A stretch of 64,000 nucleotides of DNA from Ottelia alismoides (GCA_037367405.1 JAZKJV010000604.1:186001-250000); one strand, 5' to 3'; shown: positions 46,509 through 59,170, counted from the first letter of the stretch. The notes: generated from the sequence alone by a model not told the origin. Numbers and translations: made by a program.

Positions 46509-46947
46509 TGGCTACCGTCCATTATTTTCTCCACCCCCTCCTCTTGAGCTGGTCGCACTTGAACTTAGAAGGGAATACCCCGCTCCTCGAGGAAAGAGTT
46601 ACTGGACCGGGTTATTGAGTTACCTTATTAGAGGAGGCTGGTTCTGAGCCATTTCTGATGTGGAGAGTTACATTTCACTCACACAGTACAAGTAAGAATC
46701 ATAGTCATCAGAAATTTGCGTTTGAGGATTTGTTCTGATCTGACTGTTGATGTGTCTTGAATAGAAGACTTGTGGAACTTGAAGTCTGTTAGGTCTTAAG
46801 TTCAGGTCCCGATAAGGTTCCGCCACACAATTAATCCAAAGGTCGAGTCAAGCTCCATTTTCAACCTTTGTCCATGACCTTTGTATGGAACCCAAAATCA
46901 TTTCACTCTTGCATTTCATTTTAGTTGCTCGGGGACGAGCAAGGTTT

Positions 46948-46959
46948 AAGTATAGGGGG
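46948..46959 (+). other. Polypurine tract, Athila B
   Basis: AAGTATAGGGGG one base before the 3' LTR at 46961. Confidence 0.85.
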
Positions 46960-46960
46960 T

Positions 46961-49900
46961 TGATGAATCTGTGATTCATCACTCTAAAAGTTGAAAATAG
47001 AGTCTTGTTCCCGAGTAAATTGCAGCATATTTCCCTTTATAATGCATAATTAGCATGCATGCATACATTGATAATATATGCATTTTAACACTCACATTTG
47101 CATTAAATAAGAAGCCAAGATCACTTATAAAATATCAACCTATAAAAACATCTCCCTTATAATATATACATCTTTAGTTAATAATATAAGGAATAAGTTC
47201 AGAGATCTCCTTTGTAGAAGCACCCAATAAAGCCCTAGAACCTCTGGATCTTAGAAGGCCCATAACTCCTTCATACAACCTCCAAAATAGGTCTACTCAC
47301 TTTCAGAGTAATACACATCCATAGACCTTTAAAATGAGACTAATTTCATCCAATTTGGAGCTCGTAAGAAGAAGTTGGGTTTTTGGGCCTCTATGTATTA
47401 TATATATGTGTATATTTGTAATCCTGTATTTTTGTATCATATTTGACCTCATCTCCGTTTTTGGTCAACATGAAACTTGTAGATCTCATCAAGATCTACA
47501 ACTTTCATGTTTTGAGTTTTTCCAAATTCGGCCTCCTTTCCTCTCTAATCTCATTTCTTCTCATAACCACTCACAATTGGCCACGTGGCGCCCTCTGATT
47601 GCGCCTCGCGGCCCGCTCCCCTTGCCTTAGCCGCCCACGCCCACAACCGTTGGATCTTCATCCCGATCCAACGGTTGCGCTCTCTCCACGTGCGCCCTTA
47701 AATCCCAATCGTTTGATCATTCCCGCCTTTCATCATAGCCGCCCATTCCCGCCGCACTCTCCTCGCGCCACGCGTTACATTGTCCTCCACCTGATCAGCT
47801 CCTAAGAGCATTGATCTCCACCGTTCACGACCTCGAGGATCTCAACCGCCCAATCAAACCCCCATCTCTGATCTAGTCCACCCACTCGCGCTTCGTCTTT
47901 AATGTGACACGTGGTGCAATCAGCACCCTTGATCGCTTCACCTAAGATCTAATCGAAGCCGGTCCTTAGCGATCTTTTCTCTGCCGTTGGATTGCAAGAT
48001 CCAACGGCCTAGACTTCGTCTCCTACCTCCAGAGTCTCTCTCTCTCTCACGATCTCCACTGCGCCAACCCGTCGCCCCCTTTCTATTCTCGGCCCCACTC
48101 CAGTCACCCTCTCCGATCACCAACGCCACCACGACCATCACCACTCTTCCCTCATCCTCGTCAGCTCCCTCACTCCCCACGACTCCCACTAGAGTCACCC
48201 CACGACGACCACCAACCTCACCTCGTCACCAGCCCTACCGTCACCATCAACCTATAAATCACTCGCCATGGGCCACTGTCACGCCCATCCGCCATTATGA
48301 GAGGTTCCCTTGAGCTCCGAGCGACCTATTGGTGACAGCAATTGAGCGTATCTCCAAGCGAAGACAGGCTTCTTCTCCGGCGAGATCCACGACCGCCTCC
48401 GCCGTGTTGCAGCCCCCCTCCGTGAGCTGCACGAGCTTAGAACCATCTATCGTTCTTCGAGCGACGACCAAGAGCACGCCTTCGAGCTCCATTTCCCAGG
48501 TAGAAGCCTCCATCCTCCTCTGATCTTCTTCTTATTTTATTCTTTGATTTCTCCGATTAAATTCGCGCTCCACCATCATCTTCTCGCTCCACCATCATCA
48601 CGCCGAGCTCCGCGACGGAGCTCCGATCTTCGAGCTACCATTATTTTCGTCCAACACTGTACCGTCATCTTCACTCGATCACAGCTCCGCCACCTCTGCG
48701 GAGCTCGCTCGCCGGTCATCCCCACTCCCTCGCAGGCCTCGCCTTTCACCCAACACAACTCCACGAGCACGCGCACGCTTCGACTATCTCCTTTAACCCC
48801 CTGCAGGTACATCCATTTTGATTGGTCGGAACTTCGTCAGAGCTCCCTTCGAGCTCCTCCGTCACCGAGCTCCAGCGCACCTCCTCCGCTCCTGAGGGCA
48901 CCAGACACCTCGCCGCTTCGCCCCGCATCTTCCGAGCTACTTCACAGCCCCCCGCGCCCCTCGCCGACAGCTGGAGGATCGGGCGGAGCAAGCCCAGCTT
49001 CACCGGAGGCCCGCCTTCTCCTCCGCAACAGGCGGAGGGTTATCGGGGAAGACAAGCAGCAGCCGTCCGATCTCTTTGATTGGCAGGAGCCAGCCACGTC
49101 GCCAAGCGCCGGAGCAGCGGAGAGCCTTTGGATTTATCACGATCCAGCGGCGATAGATCAGCCACGTCGCCATCTTCATCGAGCGTCAACAACCATTGGA
49201 TCCTCTTCGATCTGACGGTTGTTGATCATCCACATCTTCATCTGATCGGAGCCAACGGCAACCGTCGATCTTCACCAAGATCGCACGGTCCAGAGCTCCC
49301 CACGTGACCGATCCGAGCCTCTTCCCCGACCTCTAGGCTCGGATCAAATGAAGCTACCCCGAGCCTCGATCCGAACCTCCAGAGTACCCGAGCCTCATCC
49401 CGAGCCGCCGAAGTCCACCGAGCCTAGGGCACCTCATGTGAGCACGGCTTGGGCAAATTACGTTGAGGCCCCTGAAGGTTTCTAAAATTATAATTTAGTC
49501 CCTGCGAAGCGACCCCACGTGAGGAGCACATGCGTCTGTGGAGAAATTGCATTCCACCCCCTACATTATAGGTAATTGCATAAAGGTCCTTGTCAGCATA
49601 TTTTATTTTTAGCAATTTTAATTCTTGTATTGCATTTATACCCCTGTCTTTGCACGCATATTTAGGCATTCATCTTAATTCATTTTTGAGTTTTAAAAAT
49701 TGCATTGTGTAGCTTACATTGTCCTCCTTATTATGTGACACTTGGCACATTTTTGTAATAATAGTGGAATTTTTAATTAATCAATTGGTTCATTTTTGTT
49801 ATATTTTGCCCAATTTAACCTTTTAATTAATAGTAATTTATCTGTAACTTCAAAAATTTCCAAAAAATCACATTAACTCTAGGATAATTAGCTGCACCTT

Positions 49901-50554
49901 GCATAAAAATTTCATCTCAATTTCACGCATTTCGAGGCCTAAATAAATTATTTGGTGATTTCCTTAATTCATTTTTAATAGGTTCATTTCACATCAAAAT
50001 TAAGGTCTGACAAGTTTCCTGGATTCTTCATCTTTAGATCTATCTAGGATAATTTTATTACCAAAAATATTGTGATTTGATATTTATTAAAATTAAATTA
50101 GTTAAAATCACCCTGCATTCATGTTTAATTCACAGTAATTTAATTTAGTGTCAGAAAATTCCAAAAAAATTAAGGTAGCTTAATTACATCATATTTCATC
50201 ATCTGGCTAAGTTCATTATTTTTAGACTTCATTTGAACACTTATCTGATTTAACATTTAAAACTGGCCTGATTTTTGCATGTGTCTTGCATAAAAAATCA
50301 AAAAGACCAAAAATATTTTCCCTCTGAAAATCGAACATTGGACATTTGCTAAAAAATTCACCTAAGGAGACAGCTGCCTCCCTGAGTTTGACCTTGGACT
50401 CCCAAGTAAAAGAAGTTTCCACTCGAAATTAAGTGTAAAAACATAAATTAAAAGTGGTTTTTGATTCGCTCTCGTTATCTGACTGCAACGAATAGTATTA
50501 ATTAATTTGGACATTAATTTGCTCGAATTAACAAGGGTAGCGGGAGCGTTATCA
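46961..50554 (+). repeat. Athila B 3' LTR
   Basis: 3,594 bp, the same length as the 5' LTR, with scattered substitutions and small compensating indels. G-box at 47581, TATA at 48253, candidate leader intron 48500-48806. Confidence 0.92.
48500..48806 (+). other. Candidate leader intron, Athila B 3' LTR
   Basis: 307 bp; donor CCCAG then GTAGAA, acceptor CCCCCTGCAG then GTACATCC. It starts 247 bp after the TATA box. Confidence 0.5.
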
Positions 50555-50559
50555 TATGT

Positions 50560-51064
50560 TTGGTGACATAAACCGACCCAACATTATAATATTATGAAAG
50601 AACTCGTTCACTACAAGATGCAGGAAGGAACTCCAGTCCGAGGACATGTACTCAAAATGTTTGGGTACTTATCTGAGATGGAGACCCTTGGGGCAAATAT
50701 GGATGCAGACATGTAAGCTGACTTCATTCTATTATCTTTGCCCAAGTATTTCAATAATTTTGTGATTTCATTCCACATGAACAAGCTGGACTTGACTAAC
50801 GCTGGACTTCTTGCCGCATTAAAGTCTGCGGAAGACGTAGTGAAGAAAGACGGTCCCTATGGCAGTGTAATGGTTGCACAGGACAAAGGGAAGCACGGTC
50901 GGAAGCAAGGTTCTTGGAAGGGCCCGGTCCAGAAGAGAAAGAAGAAGAGTCAAGGCATTGGCTCATCTTCCAATGCATCCACACTGATAGCATCGAAGAA
51001 AACCAACGTCTGTCACCACTGCCAGAAGCCAGGCACTGGAGGCGTAACTTCCCGGAATACCTGA
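50560..51064 (+). pseudogene. gag: Copia gag, C-terminal part
   Basis: Continuation of the interrupted gag: HYKMQEGTPVRGHVLKMFGY (about 50610), LPKYFNNFVISFHMNKLDL (about 50735) and a Lys-rich region, then CHHCQKPG, the start of the zinc knuckle, whose second half is in another frame. A stop replaces the codon after MDADM near 50714, and frameshifts lie just after 50600 and near 51040. Confidence 0.88.
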
Positions 51065-52453
51065 AGTCGGTTGACAAAGGTAAAGCCTCAGCAGGTATGA
51101 AATCTACTTTCATCATTAAAACTAGTTTTCTCGTTGGACGAGAAGGAAGTTGGGTTGTAGATTCTGGTGCTTCTGTTCATGTATGCAATTTGTTGCATTT
51201 GTTTCAGGAAATTTGGAATCTGGAAGAAGGGGAGATAATCATCTAGATGGGATCTGATGCAAGTGTTGCAGCAGTCGCCATCGGGACCTGTCGACTATCG
51301 TTATCTAGTGGTAGAGTCTTAGTACTTAAAGAGTGTCTTTATGTACCTGAAGCCAGAATGAATTTGATATTTATATGTAAACTTGTTAGAAGTGGATATT
51401 CATTCCTTTTTCTGTAATAATTTAGTCATAAATTCATTATGATAAATATATTGTGGATGGTATTTTGACTTCTGGTGGACTCTGTGAATTGTGCATTGAT
51501 AAATGTATCATGAATGTTACTACCACTAATAATAAAAATTCTAAAAGATCCAGGGAGGATGGAAATCTTTCGAATGAGATTTGTCATCAAAGGCTTGGTC
51601 ATTTATATGTTGATAAGATCAATGGATTGATAAAGGATGGACCTTTGGATTTTCTACAGGTTTAACCTTTGCCTACCTACAAACATTGCATTCAAGGTAA
51701 AATGACTAGGACGTCTTTCCGTAACAAAGTTACAAGATGCAAAGTTATTATTGACCTAGTACATACCGATATATGTGGTCCCTTCAGTACCGCGACTCAA
51801 AATGGATATCGATATTATTTGACGTTTATTGATGACCATTCGCGATAGGGATTTGTCTTCCTATTACATCAAACCTTTGAAAAGTTCAAAGAATTCAAGG
51901 CTTTGGTTGAGAACCAAATCGATAGGAAGATTAAACGGATTCGATCTGATCGAGGTGGCGAGTACCTCTCAGATGAATTCAAAGAATATCTTAAAGAGAA
52001 TGGAATTGTCTCCAATCTCACACCTCCTGGAGCTCCCCAACTTAATGGTGTTGCTGAAAGACGCAACAGGACTATCATGGATATGGTTCGTTCAATGATG
52101 AGCAAAGCACATTTACCACTTAGTTTCTAGGGATATGCAGTAGAGACTGCAATATATGTCCTAAATAAGATTCCTAGCAAATATGTACCTAGGACTCCTC
52201 ATGAGCTCTAGTATGAAACCAAACCTAGTGTTAATCACTTGAAGGTTTGGGGTTGCTTGGTCCATGCGAAAACGTGGATGCAAGTAAGCTAGAATCTCGC
52301 TCTCGTGAGTGTTACTTCATTGGGTATGTTAAAGATGGTATTGGATACCAGCTCCATGACCCTGAGACCCAAAAGGTTTTTGTCTCTAGAGATGTGAAAT
52401 TTCTGGAAAATGATTTCCTTAAAGGTCAAGACAAAAATGAAGTAGAGGAATAA
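51065..52453 (+). pseudogene. Copia protease and integrase
   Basis: Protease active site WVVDSGASVHVCN (Asp codon 51160). The GAG-pre-integrase segment ICHQRLGHLYVDKI (about 51580) and a Cys pair follow. Integrase core: DLVHTDICGPFSTATQNGYR (about 51755), YYLTFIDDHSR then TAG, RIRSDRGGEYLSDEF (about 51940) and NGVAERRNRTIMDMVRSMM (about 52045). The C-terminal extension is CYFIGYVKDGIGYQLHDPET (about 52312). At least five stops, several at expected Trp codons (TGG to TAG). Confidence 0.88.
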
Positions 52454-52490
52454 AGATGAAACACCCATACCTCTTCAAAAAAGTTCGAGG

Positions 52491-54113
52491 GTGGTTGCAC
52501 CACCTGAAAGGTATGGATTCCATGTGTCAAGTGAAACTGACAATGATCCTTCTTCATTTGATGAAGCACTCGTGGATCATGACATGAATAAATGGATGCT
52601 AGCAATGAAGTCAGAAATTGACTACATGCATAAGAATGGTGTATGGACCCTAGAGGATCCACCTAAAGGGGTAAAACCCATTGGGTGTAAATGGATCTTC
52701 AAGAGAAAGAGGGGACCTAATGGGAAAGTGGAGGCTTTCAAGGCACGACTGGTAGCCAAAGGCTACACATAGAGAGAAGGCATCGATTACGATGAGACGT
52801 TCTCTCCTGTGGCTATGCTTAAATCCATCAGGACACTGCTAGCTATAGCTGCATACCTTGACTACGAGATCTGGCAGATGGACGTCAAGACGGCTTTTCT
52901 CAATGGATACCTCGAGGAGGATATCTATATGGAGCAACCCTAGTGCTTCATAATTGAGGATGGCAAAGTATGCAAGCTGAAGAAATCCATCTATGGGCTC
53001 AAACAAGATTCTCGTAGTTGGAACATCAGATTTGACGAAACCATAAAGAGTTATGATTTTGTGCAGAATCCTGATGAACCTTGTGTATACAAGAATCTTA
53101 GTGGGAGCGCCATAGTGTTCATCGTGCTTTACGTAGACGACATCCTTATCATTGGTAATGATACATGGATGATGACCAGTGTGAAAATTTGGTTGTCCCA
53201 TACCTTTGAGATGAAAGATCTTGGAGAAGCCTCTTACATCTTAGGCCTAAAGTTGTTCAGAAATCGAGAAAAGAGGATATTGGGATTGTCACAACATGGG
53301 TACATTAAGAAGATTCTTGAACGATTCCGTATGGATAGTTCTAAGAAAGGTTTCCTCCCCTTAAGACATGGTATCCACCTGTCTAAAGGGATGGCTCCTC
53401 AAACTGTTGAGGAAAAGAAAGCCATGACTGGATGCCCCTATGCATCAGCTATAGGAAGCTTAACGTACGCCATGATGTGTACGAGGCCAGATATCTTCCA
53501 TGTAGTGGGAGTGGTAAGTCGTTACCAATCATGCTATGGAGAGCAACACTGGAATGCAGTAAAGAACATATTCAAATATCTAAGACGGACGCAAGATTAC
53601 ATCTTGGTCTATGGAGATGGTAATCTCCAAGTCTTGGGATATACAGATTCTGACTTCCAGCCAGATATTGATGATCGAAAGTCGACAAAAAGGTTTGTAT
53701 TCCTGTTCAACGGTGGTGCTGTGTGCTGGAGAAGCAATAAGCAGGACACTACAACAAATTCAACAACAGTAGCCGAATACATTGCCACATCAGATGCTGC
53801 AAAGGAGGCAGTGTGGTTGCGCAAGTTCATCCTGGAGCCTGGCGTAGTTTCCTCTGATACTCCCATCTCATTACTCTGTGATAACACAGGAGCCATTTCC
53901 CAGGCGAAGGGACCCCAATGGCATCAAAAGAGCAAGAACGTGGAAAGGAAATACCACATCATTCGGGAGATTCAAAAGCATGGTGATATCATCTTCACCA
54001 AGGTGGCCTCCGTCGATAACGTTGCTGATCCTCTTACCAAACCTCTGACACAGAAGGTTTTCAACCATCATGTATTGAGTATGGGTTTAAGGATTGTTCC
54101 TGAATGGTTCTGA
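52491..54113 (+). pseudogene. Copia reverse transcriptase and RNase H
   Basis: RT: NGVWTLEDPPKGVKPIGCKW (about 52632), FKARLVAKGYT then TAG, DYDETFSPVA, IWQMDVKTAFLNGYLEEDI (about 52870) and KKSIYGLKQDSRSW. LYVDDILIIGND has its Asp pair at 53136-53141. RNase H: GYTDSDFQPDIDDRKST (about 53637), TTVAEYIATSDAAKEAVWL and LLCDNTGAISQAKGP. The final open frame (53061-54113) is long and intact to TGA; decay is concentrated upstream. Confidence 0.92.
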
Positions 54114-54116
54114 GGG

Positions 54117-54128
54117 CTAGTGGGAGAT
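54117..54128 (+). other. Polypurine tract, copia
   Basis: CTAGTGGGAGAT directly before TGTTAGCC of the 3' LTR, the usual copia arrangement. Confidence 0.8.
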
Positions 54129-56655
54129 TGTTAGCCATGTGAGCCCGAGGCGAACCATTCCTACAATAAATGTTATTGTAATAAATGATTTATCAATAAC
54201 AGTTATTTATTGTTTTTCACTCCCTTTCTGAGATTAAATGAATGAATGCACTATAAGGTCCCTCTGTACAATAAGGGTTATGTACCATGACCAACTTGAT
54301 AATCATACAACTGTTGATTCATTGATTGAATCATAGAGGCTGATGCTTGGATGAATATCTAAGGAATTAGATAGAGGACTCATTAAGCATCATCAAATGA
54401 TTATTAAGTGATGATCTCCATCCTGAGTAGGAGATGGCAGTCCTTTCTCATTTGGTTGATATCTATCCGGCCTCTTGATGCAGGTTCTCTGCATGGGAAT
54501 AGTGATTCAGAGGTGTCAGATTAGTTGAGTCAATGGGTTGACTTAACGAGATCGAGATAACCAAAGACCTACGTTGAAAACTGTCACAACATAGGCATGC
54601 ATCCTCTAACTAGAGACAGATGTGTTACTATATGTCTGAGTATGTACATTTGGCAGACCAATAGGTTGATGACCTAACCAAGGTCTATACACCGACGAGC
54701 TGGTGTGCATGCAAGGACATATGAATAATACGATCTCTCAAAGGGATCATAAAGGTTCACATGTGAACCGGAAGACATGAGCTCACTCATGAGGTATTGG
54801 GACTAATCAAATTCCATGCATGGTCGTCATGCTTTGGAAGCATGACAAGAATTTGAAGGTATGATATATGCTCTGGGAAATCCTATGATCAATACCAATT
54901 CCCAATGACCAAGATTGAGAAACTTGGTGATCAAACCCTGAAGATGACAATGTAAAATTGATCTATATCTTCAGGATGATCATAGGTCTTCCAATATGCA
55001 GGATGTACAGGTGTTGGGAATACCTGAGGGTGATGTCATCATAAACGATTGTATAACCATGACCTTCCATTCTGAGGGAGTGATGAAACATGTTTGGATT
55101 TTAATGACTCCTCTCAGTAGAGAAGTGACATAATCTTAGTCCATGCATTGGACATTGATCTGAATGAGATTCAGATGCAATGAGAAGATTATGTCTACGA
55201 CCTTGATTCAATCAAGCATCTGTGGGAGGTCCATGAGATCTGGATTTGAGATGTGATCTCAATATCCAAGTCACTATACATGGAGCAATAGAATCGCCCT
55301 ATCCTTATCTCCAAGTATTTGTGGAGAAAGTGCATTATTCTTGAAAGGGTTCAAGAATAATTCCATAGTTGAATTAACTCTAAGCATTGAGAGATTGATA
55401 ATTAAATGTGATTTAATTATCTTGATGCATGTGGATAATTATCCAATATAATTAAATGTGATTTAATTATTGTGGATAAGAATAATGTGGATAGCAATAT
55501 CTAATTATTCATAATACATTATAAATGTGATTTATAATGTATTAGAGAGAGCTAATTATGATTTATATTTGTTGATTAATTATTGGTGTGAATTGGATTC
55601 ACATTGTATAATTAATTCAAAATGTAAATTATTTTTTGTTTTGGGTTGTGAATATGATTTACAAATTTCCAATGGTAAGATTGCAATATTCTCAAAATTA
55701 ATTATGAATTATTTTTGTAGAATAAATCACAACAAAAGTTGTTGGAAAATATGGGAGATTTTCATGGAGATATACAATCTCATGAGATTGCATGAGATTG
55801 CCTCCACCATGGAATCATGGTGGACGGTTACCAAGTCCCACAAGGAAATTGGTAGCCGTCCTACCTATTCCATGCGGAGATGTAATCTCCATGCTAATCT
55901 CTCCATATTTGATTAATTTAATTTAGGATTGGATTGTATTTAATTTATCAAATATATTTAATCTAAATTAAATTATTAGTTGTTGGTTTTTTACCAACAA
56001 CAATATTGACCATTGGATTAAACACAAATCAATCTCATCCATTGATTTGGTGTGTCTCATGGATTGTGATCCATGGAGTCCCAAAACACTATAAATAGAG
56101 AGGCATGCCTTGCTCTCTAGGGTTATGCTATTTGAGATACAACTCTCTCTCTCTCTCTCCTTCCACACGTCATCCGTCTTCTCTCCTCCATTGGTGGCCG
56201 TCCACCAAACCCTAGAGGAGAGGCTTCGTCGTCGCTTTGCCACCGCGCTGCTGCCTCGACGTTCCTCGGTTCTCCATCTTCTTTGGAGTGCTTCGCTCAC
56301 GAAGAAGGTGTTCGATCTCGTACGACGAGATCAGGAGTTCACCGTACTTGGATTAACTTCTTTGATTGCGAGGATTACACGACTCATCCTCGCGCTCGCA
56401 AGTGTCTTCTCTGATGATCGGACTTGAGACATGAGGTCTCTTTCCGTAGAGACTCGATCAACCACGCTACAAGAGGTATTCCTTTATACTTGATGTGGTT
56501 TTAGATGAAACAATCCAAGAGTCATTTTTGGATCATGTGGTTTCATCACATGATTTTTTTTAATTCCACTGCATAGTACTACTAGTCGTTCTTCGTCAAT
56601 TCCATACGATGCTCACGCTTCCGTGATGCGCTTGAGGATTATCCCATATCCTTCA
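54129..56655 (+). repeat. Copia 3' LTR
   Basis: 2,527 bp, matching 11370-13926. TATAAATAG at 56090. The target duplication GGAAA follows at 56656-56660. Confidence 0.93.
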
Positions 56656-56660
56656 GGAAA

Positions 56661-56923
56661 ATGGAAAAAAGTACAACTTTTTCTATTATGGTTACCCTCT
56701 TGTTCAGTTGATCGATCATGTTGTCATGGTTGATCAATCAAGTGAGGTCGATCCATCATGTGATCAAAAGTAGCCACTAAAGAGATGTTAAAATTGAATT
56801 TGAAAGATGATTGGTCAAGGCTATCAATTAGTTAATCAAGAAGTAACGGATCATAACGAGGGTGGTCGAGCATTGATCGATCAGACCTATAAGCTGGCTG
56901 ATCATAGGAAGATCGACCATGTA
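56661..56923. other. Short region rich in TGATCGATC words
   Basis: Many copies of TTGATC/GATCGA/TGATCA-like words in both orientations (about 56705-56915). No coding frame. Possibly a degraded fold-back repeat. Confidence 0.35.
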
Positions 56924-57467
56924 TAGGGCTGCTAATCAAACCGAACTGTAATGAACGAACCAATGTTCGAGTTCGGTTCAATAAGAAAGTTTGAAGGTTC
57001 GAGTTCGAGTTCAGTTCGATAAATGTTCGATAGAATATGTTCGAGTTCGAGTTCATTTAGAAATGAACGTTCGAGTTCGGTTCGATAAAAGTCCATTAGC
57101 AATTTAACTTAAACTTATTTATATCAACAGGTTGAAAATTGGATTTCGATAATGCGATTCGATGAGCAATAAAAATAAGAATTTATTCAAATAAAGTACT
57201 ACACAAGTCAATACAAATACCATAATTTCTTTACCCTAAAATTTATCATGTATAAAAATACAAAGTTATACACACAAATACCACACACATATACATATAT
57301 CAAACTCGAACCTTTATCGAACGAACATACGTTATGTTCATGTTCGGTTCGTTAAGCTATCGAACTAAAATTTGTCAGTTCATTTAGAAACAAACGAACA
57401 TTTTTAGAACTATTATCGAACAAACTCTAATCGAATATGAACATGTTTAGTTCAATTAGCAACCCTA
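56924..57467. mobile_element. hAT-like MITE rich in TTCGAGTTCG
   Basis: Ends TAGGGCTGCTAATCAAACC and, inverted, TAGGGTTGCTAATTGAAC fit the plant hAT terminus TAGGG(N)TG. Subterminal regions carry GTTCGAGTTCGGTTCGATAA-type repeats on the left and the inverted complement on the right. 544 bp, no transposase. An 8-bp target duplication is not evident (ACCATGTA left, ATCAAAGG right), so flanks have decayed or differ. Confidence 0.6.
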
Positions 57468-57779
57468 ATCAAAGGAGAGAGTTGACCAGTCAAGAGCTTA
57501 TTCTGATTGTAATATCGTGCTGATTTAATTAAGCATACATCTTATAATCAAATATACATTAATTTTGTAATGAAATCATGTATCAATTTATAACAATGAT
57601 GACACAAAACTCTTGATTCAGGGCTCTGATATTCTAACATATTCTTGCCTTTGAAATAACATGTACTCCTGCAAGTCAAAGAGATATAATATGCAAGCGA
57701 CTTGCGACAAGTGAGTGTCATCATTAGAACAAAAATAATATGAGAAGTAGCGCACATGTTCTAGTATGGATATAAAGAA
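57468..57779. other. AT-rich stretch, possible decayed copia LTR start
   Basis: On the minus strand TGTTAGAATATCAGAGCCC begins near 57639, after a purine-rich run AAAGGCAAGAATA, where a 3' LTR of the adjoining reverse copia relic would be expected. Not confirmed. Confidence 0.25.
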
Positions 57780-59170
57780 CTGATAAAAGGAACTTTAATA
57801 CTTCTGTGAGTCTCATCTCAAATTATTTTCGCATGATCAATACAAACTCATTGCAAAAATTTGTACTAAATAACTCAAATATAATATCATTAACCTACAT
57901 TTGAACTATCAGAATTTCCAAGGTTTTCTTAATAAATAGTATGTAATAAACTTTTCATACCTAAAAACTAACTTAGTTAAGTAATTTTTAAGTCTCACAT
58001 GCCAAACTCTAGGAGCTTATTTCAATCATTATAGAGCTTTCTTAAGTTTGTATACATGTTTAGGATTTTATCCATTTATAAAACATGGTGCTTGTATCAC
58101 ATACTTCATCTTTAATAGAAAAGTTCATAACTTATTTTATTTAGCAAAGTTCTTATTCAAATTATGTTTAGGATATAACAAGTAGTGTTAGTAGCTTCTA
58201 CCCAAAATTATTTAGGTAATCTCGATTCAATAAGCAGAGTCCTAGAGCATTCTTGTACTGTTTGAATTTTCCTTTCAGCAATAATATTCTGTTGTGATGT
58301 TTTAGGAATTGAGAACTCATATTTAGGCCATGTTTCTCAAAGAAGCTAAAAACTTTGATTTTCAAAATTGTCCCCATGACATATGTGAATTCCAAAAATC
58401 CTTGAGTTTTCCTCTTTTTTATGCTTACGTATTGAATATTACAAAGATGTCAAAGGTCTAGTCTTTGTTCTTTATAAAGACCACCCACATGAACATAGAA
58501 TAGTCATCTGCAATAACTAGCAAAACTTACAGTCATTAAAACTTTTTATCCTAGTTGGACCAAAGTGATCTAGATATAAAATTCTAATGGACCGGGATTG
58601 AATAAACGAGTCTTACTGCTAAGGGTAGCTTTGTGAATTTTCCTTAATGCACAATCATCACAATGGATTTTTGTCTTAAGGGATTTAATAGGTAATCCTC
58701 CAACTAAAGTCTCTCTAAACTAACTTATTCAAGTATTTGTAGTAAAGATGTCCTAATATTATGTTGTATAATGATCAATATGTATTATCTACTAATAAAT
58801 GGTCAAGCACACCATTCTTATTTAATTCTACAATGTATATTTTTGTAAATTTATTCCAACTAGCAAATTTCATAGATAACTATATAGAATTTCAAAATGA
58901 TTAGAAAAGAACCCAAATTAATCATCTATTACAGATTTGGCTTACGTCCTTCATCTGTCATAACTTTATTGAAAGAAGACGTACCTTGTCCAACCATAGC
59001 AATTCCAACAATCTAGCCCTTGTGATTGTTTTCAAAGGTTGTTGTTCCTCATTTTTTTACTCAAGTTTTATAAATACCTCTTTTACTCCAACCATGTGCT
59101 TTGAATATTTAGAGTTCATTATCCATTTTTTTGCGTCTATTTACTACAAAAAATGGATTGTTGAATTGAG
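57780..59170 (-). pseudogene. Ty1/copia pol relic, heavily decayed
   Basis: Read on the minus strand, pieces appear in the right order: TTTFENNHKG and IVGIAMVGQGTSSFNKVM (protease/upstream region, about 59030-58940), KIHCDDCALRKIH (pre-integrase zinc part, about 58665-58630) and LYLDHFGPTR (integrase start, about 58575). A decayed SQQN..AERK motif followed by QECSRTLLIE lies around 58310-58230. Many stops and frame changes. Different from the 11370 copia and on the opposite strand. Confidence 0.65.

Larger units (their letters stand above)
45164..46947 (+). other. Athila B 3' noncoding region
   Basis: 1.8 kb with a hairpin array (45303-45703), AT-rich sequence and a block conserved with element A around 45930-46360, including near-identical CTTCAAAAGAGGGATAGTCT. 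No envelope-like frame. Confidence 0.75.
33779..50554 (+). mobile_element. Athila-type Ty3/gypsy element B, nested in copia gag
   Basis: 16,776 bp flanked by perfect TATGT duplications (33774-33778 and 50555-50559). The LTRs are 3,594 bp each, start TGATGAATCTGTGATTCATCA and end AGCGTTATCA. It has a perfect tRNA-Asp PBS, gag and pol with frameshifts, a hairpin array and a polypurine tract at 46948. Same orientation as A and the copia, but a different family: LTRs share only short motifs with A. Confidence 0.93.
11370..56655 (+). mobile_element. Ty1/copia retrotransposon (Tork/Angela/TAR-like), split by two nested Athila elements
   Basis: Both LTRs start TGTTAGCCATGTGAGCCCG and end CATATCCTTCA. 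The element is flanked by perfect 5-bp duplications GGAAA (11365-11369 and 56656-56660). PBS TGGTATCAGAGC follows the 5' LTR and a polypurine tract precedes the 3' LTR. The domain order gag, protease, integrase, RT, RNase H is that of Ty1/copia. Two Athila-type insertions (15860-33685 and 33779-50554) lie in gag. Without them the element is about 10.7 kb. Internal stops and frameshifts make it non-autonomous. Lineage within the Tork group is a judgement from RT/RNase H wording. Confidence 0.92.
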
